A DNA stretch of 51,590 bases from Fragilaria crotonensis (lineage: Eukaryota > Bacillariophyta > Fragilariophyceae > Fragilariales > Fragilariaceae). Of this stretch, positions 42,533-51,590 are shown piece by piece. The notes beneath the pieces were generated by a model, which ran no database searches, was not told the origin of the DNA, and worked only from the letters and a program-made list of their open reading frames with translations. Made by a program: the position numbers and the translations under genes. The stretch is from the NCBI GenBank assembly GCA_022925895.1, contig JAKSYS010000452.1:1-51590 (forward strand), given 5' to 3'. The first letter of the stretch is position 1; each line of letters starts with the position of its first letter.

Positions 42533-43443
42533 TCATCCCTCCAGCTCCATTTGGAGCAGTCGCGTTTCTCGTTCCAACATCTCGTGTCGTGAGTGGCCTT
42601 CTTGTTGGGCTCGCAACGTAGCGGAGGTTGCCCCCATCTTGGCAACAAGTTGCTTGAGCCCTTTGCACTGGCAGACAGAGGTCAGACAACGCGCCGCTTG
42701 GTGAGCAGTATGCAAATCATTGTCGGTCAAGTCCGCGATCAATGTTCGAATCAACTCGTCCGATACCAGGTCTGCAGGATGGCTCAACGCCAAGGAGTTT
42801 GCCAATACTGTAAGGGCATCGCGGCGGAGCATAGTAGCAAATGAATCGTCTTCATCAGGTCGCATAAGGACAAGATTGATAATAATGGTCAATTGATCTC
42901 CGAGGGGTACATTTTCACTCAGCTTGACGAGATTCTGCACGCCCAATAGTTTAGAATCGACTCGGTTGCTCTTCAGTAAATCGAAGGAACGTTCCATCAC
43001 TTCGTCATTGACCTTTGTAGTTTCCTCGCGATTCCGAATAACATCAGGAACGGTAAATCGTTGCATACCACGACGACATGGTTCTTCCCTTTGGCAGCTC
43101 TCAAGACTGCCTTGGAACACTGATGAAAGGTGTAGGAACATCCAGTCCTTCGCTGAACCTCCACGATAAGTTGATGGTCGTCTTCAAAGAGCTTGATATA
43201 GAATTGAGTGTGGCAAGCAGTTTCCGCAACGGCTTTGTTCTAATCCACGAACAACAGCACCAGAGAGGTGAGTGAAATTGCATTGAAATTTTCCAAGTCG
43301 TGTGGAGTCCCATTAATTGCGTGAGGGATACTTACATCGTCAAAGCTCGCTGTGATCGACTGCGTTCGCAGGCACTCAGCGATGCGCTCTGCAATCTCAA
43401 GTGCGTCCGCATCTGGGATCGACACATGTGATCGCTCTAGCAT
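42533..43443 (-). CDS. Orphan two-exon protein with C-terminal armadillo/HEAT-like helices, one frame break
   Basis: ATG at 43443. Exon 1 ends at 43336; a 96-bp intron (GTAAGT...TTAG, 43335-43240) follows; exon 2 runs to the stop at 42533. The N-terminal half has IAERIAECLRTQSITASFDD, then YIKLFEDDHQLIVEVQRRTG and SKAVLRAAKG. The second half is helical with repeating leucine patterns (LGVQNLVKLSENVP, LRRDALTVLANSLALS, AHQAARCLTSVCQ), as in armadillo/HEAT repeats. The frame breaks near 43075-43085; one added base gives 271 codons without remainder. I think this is a lineage-specific stramenopile family and can assign no function. Confidence 0.6.
43240..43335 (-). other. Intron of the armadillo-like gene (96 bp)
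   Basis: Donor GTAAGT at 43335, acceptor GATTAG ending at 43240. Phase 0, joining FDD to NKAVAET. Confidence 0.7.
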
Positions 43444-46400
43444 GTATACCTCAGGAAGCTTGGGAACATTGCAAGGTTTCCACGAGCTTCCTGCGTGCGA
43501 TTTAATACTGGGTACCACGTACGATAGGCTCGAATGAGGCTTCCTGATTTGGAATTGAATTGCAAACTGCTTCGTGATGGAATTGATGGGGCCTCAGCTG
43601 ATCGTATCAGTACAGATCGCATTTGTGGTACATCGGGGCGATATCATTGTTGTTTGGAATGGACATCGTGGATTCTTATTGAATTGTTTTCGAGAATATC
43701 GGCTTTTTTTTTTGTGTTGCTCCGGGGATGGACAACTGGTGCCCTTCTTCCGTTTCCTGGAAGTTCCCGTGGTTCGTATTCGTGAATTCCAAACTGACGT
43801 TCACTCGTACCAAACATCCTACTTCCGGGCTACTTTTGGAGTTGAGATTTGTCGTACAGTTTTCCGAGTACCAGGTACTTCAGTACTGCAGTGCTAGTAC
43901 GATGCACCTATGCCCGTACCTTGGGTTCACAACTGCGAGCTGCGAGCTGCGAGTGGATGGATGACGTAGCGGTACTGATGAGTATGGAGTACTCGTAGAC
44001 TCGTAGAACACCAATACTAGTTGTACACCATGACTACAGTACCGATTTTCTTGCCAGCAGCAGCCTTAAGATGAAAACCAGTAAAAATCGGTTAATAGCC
44101 CGAATGGTCTGTTGCGTGTCGTTGATGCGGATACCGGTACCTGGTAGATTAAGAAGGTGAAGGATTGATGATGAGAGATTGGAACCAGTTCAATCCATGA
44201 TTACAATGCACTAAATGAATGTTGTGATGGCCTCATTGTCTGTGATGCATGGCATGAGCTTGGTGGAATCCTCTGACTTCTCTCTTCCTGTGATTGGACA
44301 AGGGAGAAAGCAAAGCATAGGTGACAATTCTACTGTAGTAGATGTTAAACAATACATAAGGTTGGAGAGTCAGTCTGCTTAGTAAGTTGTTCCTTTACTC
44401 ATATCAAGAAGTCGGTTACATCTTTTAATAAATTTTCAAAAAATGACGAACAACCTGTTCACCAACCCAACCCAGAAATAAATTTCAGAACTCCCCATGA
44501 GCTCTCTTCATTCGACGTTCTGTTGCCTTCACTGTTGTTGTCCTGACAGTTGACAGTACAAGTACAGCAGTACCTTGTATCAACAACATAAAATATAAAT
44601 ATATGAGAACTTCGGTTTATACTGTAGAACTTGTAGAACTTGGAGTACTCCTCTATTCAAATACCACAGTACTCGAGTACACTTTAGTATAACAGTACTG
44701 GATGACTCCATTAGCCATGAGAAGCAGTAAAGACTCAACCGTAGTAGCTCTAAAATATTTATATCTGTCAGTATGTCAGTACACGTACGACATCTAGTAT
44801 TCCCCAGTCCACAGTACTGTAGTACGAATCAACTGGACTCGACTCTGTATAATTTCTCTGTGCGGTATGATATGTCGTATGGCTGGTTTCATCCTTTGGC
44901 TGAATATCGTAGCAACACGTACACTCAGTACTCTAAAAATTTATCTGGCGCAAAAGTTTTGGAATCAACCTCGTCGTTCGTCATAATTGTTACAATCCAT
45001 CCGTCATGGTAGGCGGTAGGCACAAAGCCGTAAACAAAGCCTGTATCAAAAGTTGACAGCTTTCATTTGTTGTAAATGCCTTGACACGGCGTTCGATTAG
45101 CGGAAGGGTGAGTTTTGTGCTTTAATCTGCCCTGTTTGTGCTCTCATGAATGATATGCGCCGACGTACCCTCTCGCTTGCCTGCCTTGAACACTTGCGGA
45201 GGACTGTCTCGGTTGTGAGAACTTCCCCTGCTTTTTGCATCTTTGACTAACGCCTTCAAATGTGTTCCTTTTTTATCGAAATCGATGCCTTTTTTCTCTA
45301 CTGGCACTAGGGAAGGTGCAGCGTTGTCGGTCACATGCTGCGGCATCGGCATTTCGACTCGTACCCTTCGGAAGACCTTCAGCGACTTGAACACCATCAT
45401 TGGAACTGACTTTTTGAAGGCGATGATTGCCATGGCTGAAGTTCTTAACACTGACTTCCTTGTTTTGAAGGCCTTTTGCAGCCAGCACGACCCTAATCTT
45501 GATGGTGCAGCAGCAAAGTGAAGCGACTTACACCTGATGTCATATGCAACAACAAACTGAGCAACGTTTCCTGACTAATCTCTGACCTCATGACTATGAT
45601 GACTATCATGAAGTATGCCTTTCATGAGATGCCATACTTGGCTCAATACCGCAAGCTCCGCAACGGTCATTGACTCCTATTGCCGGGTTGTGTATTGCTG
45701 TCTGTCATTGCAAGCCCTGCTACGTACCAGCTGAGTCAAACCATGTTGCCGGCGAACCCTACATTCTGGAGTGCAAGAGGAACGTTCAAAATCAGATGAT
45801 GAAGGTTCCAGCCTTTGAAAGCTCCAAGTACTCTGACGTTGCCGAGGATGGACACTAGATGAATGAATTTCCAGCAAAGCAATGTCGTGGATGATTTCAA
45901 GCTGACCATGAGTATATGCCCACTTCATCAACGTCTGCTTTCTATCAAACTCCTTTTTGTGGTGGAATCTTTTGTGGTCAAAAGTTATGCCACTGCATAC
46001 AACCTATTGAGGCAGGAGAGGACCACAAATGACAATCGCATGTAATATTAAACACAACGAGTGAAATAGTAGTGAAGCAGAGCACTTTTTGGTTCACTAA
46101 TACCGTTCATTTTATTCAGATGCTTCAAGCTGGGATGATGAGAACTCCAAATAGCGGGTAGCAGCCTTTCCTTATGTTTCAAGTGCGAGACTGAGTATAA
46201 CTCCGCACCTGATAGCTGATAGTCATAGTCAGGTAGTGTTTATGGTCGAGCAACTTTCTGAAGACCCCTGCTGAGGAATTCAGCTACGTTGTTGCATGCA
46301 ATCTGCTGGGTATGGGATACACACTTCTTGTTGGCTTTGGAAATGAATCACTTCAGGGGACGTATCCACGCCAATTGGCGTCCGGAAATGCATTCTGTAG

Positions 46401-46912
46401 AGCGAGAGGCGAACGTTTACAGCCATCATCGGAAGGACATCAGCAGTGGGTTCATTATGGCCGATCAGCCGGACCTTTCAGTTCAGGGGCCTAACCAACT
46501 TGATAAACGAGCTCTGAGTTCAAAAAGGTCCGGCTGATGAGGACTGGAAGACGATCAAATCGTCATTGCAATCTCATGGTCTCAAGATCGTTTTTTTGTG
46601 TGGTGCCACTCGTGTTGTTCGGAGGCGCGAGGATGCCGGATCGCATTTCACTCCATGACGTCAATGGATTTTGTACCATTCCTACACAACTTGTACTATA
46701 TGTAGTTTCTTGATGAAACCAGCCATACGGAGGAGAAGTACTGAGTGAGTGTAGCTACTCCGAATCCTAAAACGTTAAATGTCGGCAATCGCTAAAAAAG
46801 AATGCCTCCAAACTGATGGTGACACCCGAACCCAAGGAATGCTGATTTGCGTTGGATGAAAACGAGGGTATAACTACTGTACTCATAAGGTTCCTTCATC
46901 TGTGTATGGAGC
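43444..46912. other. Gene-free stretch with GTAC clusters
   Basis: GTAC/AGTACT palindromes are dense at ~43865-44050 and ~44550-44830. Near 44252-44270 a phrase shared with 16.7 kb marks a dispersed repeat. A hairpin (ATCAGCCGGACCTT and complement) sits at ~46463-46478 / 46525-46540. Short frames (45122-45451, 45243-45521) are antiparallel shadows with no family resemblance. Confidence 0.45.
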
Positions 46913-48458
46913 ATGACATCTCTTTTCAACTTCCCATGCTGCTACGACACGGCGATTGTGTCCCTTCGCTCTGACGACGATGAGAATGACACGACAACGA
47001 AAGAAACGTTTGCTCAACCTCCAAGCACAATAGACGCTGTTCTAGGGTACGTTCAAAATCTGGATACTCCGTGTACACCACATTGGGATCTGTATGACCA
47101 GCCTTAGACTCATTTGGTATGTTTCCCCTTTAGTTGGACTCTGGATGCAGCGGCTCGTGGAACAGTCATTATGGGAGGGGCTGTCTTCATCTCGACTGCT
47201 CTGTTAAAACTCGCGAGGGAGGCCGCAGGCTGTGTTGAGGAGAAGAATGCACAGGTCGAGTCTATGGCATGAGACCGTCTTCATTGTTGACGAATATTGT
47301 CACAATCGTTGGAATCCTGAGTGCAGCATCCATGCCGTTGGTGGGGCTATTATTGATCACACTACATACCGGCGGCAGGTTGGACGCGCATCGGCGTCAA
47401 TACTGACGACCCTTATTCTTGTGCAAGTGATACTACTGAAGCGCTTGTGGTTTGGAGCTGCTATCATCCAAATTTTTCTTGCGTTCACTTATTTCATTCA
47501 TTTGTGTGCATTGTATGCATACCTACCAGAACTGACGAACGATTCGAACCAACTTATCAAATATACTGGATGTTTCATTGCTTCTCAATATGCTTCGAGC
47601 GTTGTGTTTCTGCTTGTGATGGTGGTTCTGCTGGAAGTTTTCAATGTTGCCGACGTACTGACATCATCTTGGATATCTCAGTCTCTTGTCTTTGGCGTGT
47701 GTACACTGTTCTTTGGGTACGCGTGGACCCTCCTCTTTCCAGATCGGCCCGCGGCGCAGCAAGTGCCTGAAGGACAATCAATCCTGACGGCAGGCTTTAA
47801 CAAACTGTACGCCACGTCGCAAACAATCTGGTCGCATCATGACGCAATCAAATGGTTTCTCATTTCTGTGGCATTTGCCGAATCAGCTACTGCAGCATTT
47901 TCGTCCATTGCCATCACCTACATGACCGATCACCTTCATTTCTCGTCGACCGAGAATGGCATTGCAATTCTACTTTTGTTGTTATTCGGAATACCTGGTA
48001 CCAGAGTCGCCTCCATGTTTACCAATCGCTTCAATCCAATTCGTAGCTTGCAGCTCTGTCTCTTGCTTTGGATCGTGACAACGGCTGCTGCAAGCCTCGT
48101 ACTGCACGGGCAAGGTCAGCAATTGTCAGCCTACTGTTTCGCAGCGATATGGGGTCTTTCCACGGGGTGGGTGTATCCAACGGAAAAGGTGTTGTACTGC
48201 ACAATAATTCCCAAGGGCCAAGAAGCGGAACTGATGGGAGTCTACATTTGTGCTTGTCAAATCTTGTCGTGGTTGCCGCCCCTGGTCTTTACTATTATGA
48301 ACGAATCGGGCATTTCAATGAGAATTGGGCTATTGACGCTCAATGCCTACTTTCTTATAAGTTTTGTCATTCTCTTTTCGTTGGAGACTACCAGGCAGCC
48401 CTGGAGCACGCACAAGTTGCGGACTTGGATCGAAACCATGAACAACGAGCAGAAGTAG
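46913..48458 (+). CDS. ATG22-like (vacuole effluxer, MFS) transporter, 2 exons, two frame breaks
   Basis: Major-facilitator permease of the Atg22 type, which exports amino acids from the vacuole after autophagy. Exon 1 (46913-47046) encodes a short cytosolic N-terminus; an 87-bp intron (GTACGT...TTTAG) follows. Exon 2 starts LGWTLDAAARGTVIMGGAVF (helix 1) and includes SLLTNIVTIVGILSAASMPL, the second-helix segment typical of the family. Later hydrophobic helices run to FLISFVILFSLET, followed by a cytosolic tail. Frame breaks near 47245 and at 47343-47346 (GGGG for GGGGG) separate the first two helices from the rest. With two added bases the gene gives 486 codons exactly. The family is fairly clear; the substrate is inferred. 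Confidence 0.65.
47047..47133 (+). other. Intron of the ATG22-like gene (87 bp)
   Basis: Donor GTACGT at 47047, acceptor CCTTTAG ending at 47133. Joins CTA GG to T TGG ACT, giving LGWTLDAAARG. Confidence 0.75.
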
Positions 48459-51400
48459 CGGAAGGTGCTCCCATGTCCGACTATCAAAGCCTCCAACATT
48501 AGCCAAGCCCGATCGCCTAGCTTATTCTTTGGTTTATTTTTCGTTTTATCACTTTGGGATGATACGTCGAATACAAGCCATCGAAGAATACTTGGAAGGT
48601 CTGGTATGCTAGCGTATCGTCGCCCATTTCCGGTCACGATGCTGCATACTGTCTACGATGGAGCCTGGTAATTACTCTCAAGAGATCGCCCATCCTTTTG
48701 AAGTACAATTTAGTTTATACAAACAGCTATTGTCCTTGGAAACGTCTGGCTTTTTTCTGGCGAATACAACAAGTTCAGTCCACTTCCAAGTGTTTTATGC
48801 AGCAGTAACCTTCAAGCACGCTTCGCATGCGAAGAATGGTATACCACAATGAAGGTCACAGCAGAGTGAGAAAAGGACTCTAATCTTAGGGAGTGATGTA
48901 CTTGGCTTCAACAACTACCGTAGTTATGTCTACTCGTTTTCCTGCCAAGTATTCTACGTTGATTACTTGGCTCTTTTCTTGGCACAACAAGGGTATAATA
49001 CGCTGGGAGGATTCAATTGTGAAGCAAGAAGAATACATTTTCATGACAGGTAATGATTTGCTCCGCCTGTTGTGGGTGGTTGAATTCGTATAGGGGTTTC
49101 CACAAACTGCATACTGTCGAAAATTCGACATCAAAACTTAGAGTAAATTGAACAGGATTTGAAACACCAAATCATGCAAACTCACGCAAACGCATTTGCT
49201 AACCCCTGTGTGCGAGTGAATCACTCATGGACTCATGGAACATAAATGGACATAATTTGCGTAAGCCCAGAAGGGTGTTTTCATTATGCATGAATATACA
49301 ATTGTGTCCATATGCCCATCTCAACGTTTTGAAGTATGAGCTGAAAAACTATATCAGCCTACAAATGCATTAACAAAACATGTCTGCAAATGTTGATCAG
49401 ACATCCATAATGGCGATGGGCAGATACACATAATATTAACATGCAAACACATCTAATTCAAGAGCATGAATGCCGTTGCAGTGAGAAAGGTCTGGACTTT
49501 GTAATGAGAGAGAACAATAAGAATCTCAAACATAGATACATGCAACCTACATCTCAGGAGGTCTCCAAGGCAAACAACCATGGTCTACTATATGAATCTG
49601 CATCTAAGGGATCCGAGGAATTAGACGTCGTGTAGAATGATCTGGAAGAGGAACAGACGGACTTTGAAGGAGAAGAGCTACATTCTCGTAGAATCCGCCA
49701 AAAAGCATTAATGATACTACATACAAGAGCTTGTTAAACCATGAAATGAGACGGCAAGGCATTACCACGAACTTGTTGTCATTTAGTCATCAAAATGTTC
49801 CAAACAATGCAGAACCCTTCTGTCCATAGCTCAATAAATACTACATTTGACAAGGAATCTTATTGAAACTTATGCTTAGTTGGACTGTTTTGGATACCCA
49901 TAGGTACAAAGCTGCATACAGTGACTGCTGGAATGATGTTGTGAAAAAGTAACTGAGTAGAGTAAAACGGTTGAAAACGATGAACTTAGCCATTGATGAT
50001 GGTATGCTACGATGCCCTTAGTCAAGCAGCCATCAATTTTATACATCTGAACCTTGAATTGCAGAAAAAACCTACTACTCTTAGCACGCATGCAATGGTT
50101 CGACAATCATTCACACATGTGGAAGCAACAACCTGTGCATGCAACGGTTTGGCAGTCATCTAAATATGGTGTGGAACAACCTGTGCAATGAAAACTGAAC
50201 AAAATAAGAAACAAATGAGGTGTATGAATAACTGTGTGTTACACGGGTAATGCGCTTGTTTTGTTTATACATGGAATCCAAAACTCAGTATCCTTCAATG
50301 ATGAGAGCTCATGTTTCCCGTAGCATCTGTATTGCATGTAGAAGTCCAATACTTGGCCATTTGTTTAACAGTAAATTCCTTTTCCCAGATCATCAAGACC
50401 ATTTGTGTTCTGTGCCTTGCAGTGCCCATCAAGACTGCCGATGTGTTTGCCCTGAGAATGGAATCCATCTGTCATCATTGAGGAAGAACTTAAAATCTAC
50501 TGGGCGTCCTTCTCCTGTGTGGTATTATCTCTGACGTTGTATTCGTCAGCATTGTCTAGTAATACTGTGCCAGACAATTCATGGTGTACAGACAACAGGA
50601 GTACTTGACAAGTTCACAAGATAAGGACCATCCTTGTTGATGGGAAAACTAAGATTTTTCCTTCTTCTGATCCATTAGTGCTGTCACTCCTCAATGTTCA
50701 GGTTGGATTTGTTACTTAGCTAGTACCTAACAGAGCATCGTCGATTCAGCACTTCACATTGCCCCTATTCTTGATTTCCTGTTGCATGTTAACTAGTATG
50801 CATTGCAGTGACAAAGATCATGTGGCCTACAATCTTCAATTGTCATTGCTGTCAGGAATAATGCTATCTTTATCTTCTACAACAATGCAATGCCACATTT
50901 GGATTGGAACCCAGTTGCTTTTCCAGTATCTCACAGTCTGCTGGCAATGATTGCTGGTTATTTACAAACTTGTTATTTCAAGACACAAATCATTGTCTCA
51001 CCCAATGCATTGCCTGTCTCTACAGACATGGACCTTGCAGTGTGCACTGCTTCATCATTTGTGTTCATGAATGTTGAGGACCCTCACTCCATCGTTTCTC
51101 TTGTTCACGTTCATTTAACTTTTGGATGTACGAAAAGCTTGAAAATGTTGTCATACAGAGATGCGAAAGGACGATGACATTTCAGCGGATTCTGATTGGC
51201 GCAAGTGCATTTTACTGGTCATTATCTCTGACTGACCCCTCCCCCCCAAAAAGCTAGTGGGGGATAATGGGGAGAAATGACACTGCGACTAGACTCCGTG
51301 GTCCCGTCGTATGCATACGCTTGAGCTTTAAGTAGCACTTCCAATCGTGCATGACATTTTGGCTCGTGAGCAACCTGTAATTTGATAAGCCCTAACCATG

Positions 51401-51590
51401 TATTTGTCATAATTCCATGGCAAATCCGAACTCACCCTTTGCGTGCTAACATCTCCATCTGCTTCCTGCGCCTTGTGCCACTGTGGGGAGAGGCCGACGC
51501 GACATAAGAAAATATAGGATCCTTGTGAGATCCTGTTTGGGCTTGCATGACGCATGTATAATGCAGGACTCGTCATGGAGCATTCACTTA
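48459..51590. other. Gene-free end of the window
   Basis: Only short, unsupported frames. 50250-50534 encodes a cysteine-rich stretch (CSVPCSAHQDCRCVCPENG) and 50890-51177 a hydrophobic one. They may belong to a decayed transposon but resemble nothing I can name. A C-run followed by its near-complement (CCTCCCCCCC ... GTGGGGG) lies at ~51238-51265. Confidence 0.4.

Noticed and set aside
45122..45521. Overlapping frames near 45.3 kb
   Set aside because: Antiparallel frames with no motif; the surrounding sequence looks non-coding.
46463..46540. ATCAGCCGGACCTT hairpin as a transposon end pair
   Set aside because: The arms are only ~50 bp apart with no ORF or target duplication; noted as a hairpin only.
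50250..51177. Cysteine-rich and hydrophobic short frames at the window end
   Set aside because: Too short, and no defined family or neighbouring structure; possibly an old transposon, but I cannot support a call.
1..51590. CRISPR array, rRNA operon, prophage or bacterial operon
   Set aside because: No regularly spaced direct repeats with unique spacers and no rRNA-like blocks; introns and gene content are eukaryotic.

Overview
The window looks like nuclear DNA of a photosynthetic stramenopile, most likely a pennate diatom. Three things point there. Genes carry few, short introns (76-117 bp) with GTAAGT/GTACGT-like donors. Two proteins begin with a signal peptide ending in S|F, as in the bipartite plastid targeting of secondary red plastids. 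The transposon families (Copia, PIF/Harbinger, a TA-inserting DDE family) and several orphan genes are of a type I associate with diatoms. The species assignment is inference.

Layout. 0-3.4 kb: a large P-loop regulatory ATPase (minus). 3.4-5.1 kb: no gene seen. 5.1-14.9 kb is the gene-dense part: a METTL16/RlmF-type methyltransferase with a plastid presequence (minus), an ASH2-like SPRY protein (minus), a UCH-type deubiquitinase (plus), a CCCH/RGG DECD-box RNA helicase (minus) and a three-exon O-fucosyltransferase-like glycosyltransferase (plus). 17-18.1 kb: a PAPS-type nucleotide-sugar transporter (minus). 19.7-25.2 kb: transposon block, a PIF/Harbinger-like element next to a Copia remnant that stops before reverse transcriptase. 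25.7-26.95 kb: broken GCN1 fragment. 27.2-27.9 kb: orphan membrane protein. 28.7-29.9 kb: duplicated tail of the fucosyltransferase gene, now decayed, next to a PCC1-type KEOPS subunit gene. 30.6-31.2 kb: orphan membrane protein. 32.0-33.0 kb: casein kinase 2 alpha lacking its first exon(s), fused to a transposase remnant (33.0-34.6 kb). 34.9-37.65 kb: a complete TIR transposon with perfect 20-bp ends and a TA target duplication. 37.9-38.7 kb: orphan plastid-presequence protein. 42.5-43.4 kb: armadillo/HEAT-like orphan. 46.9-48.5 kb: an ATG22-like transporter. The rest (38.8-42.5, 43.5-46.9, 48.5-51.6 kb) shows no credible gene.

Two results cut across the window. First, about twenty reading-frame breaks in genes and transposons are each repaired in principle by one extra base, so nearly all have the same sign, and many lie at short homopolymers. 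This looks like uncorrected long-read consensus error rather than independent gene death; joining exons with those breaks counted gives whole codon numbers for every gene tested. Second, a FucT/PCC1 convergent pair was duplicated within the window and decayed reciprocally: at 14-15 kb FucT survives beside a PCC1 exon relic, and at 29 kb PCC1 survives beside a FucT relic.

The genes are mostly housekeeping and unrelated in pathway (rRNA/RNA methylation, chromatin, ubiquitin, RNA remodelling, Golgi glycosylation and sulfation supply, tRNA modification, CK2 signalling, vacuolar efflux). I see no operon-like logic and no CRISPR array, rRNA or tRNA gene.
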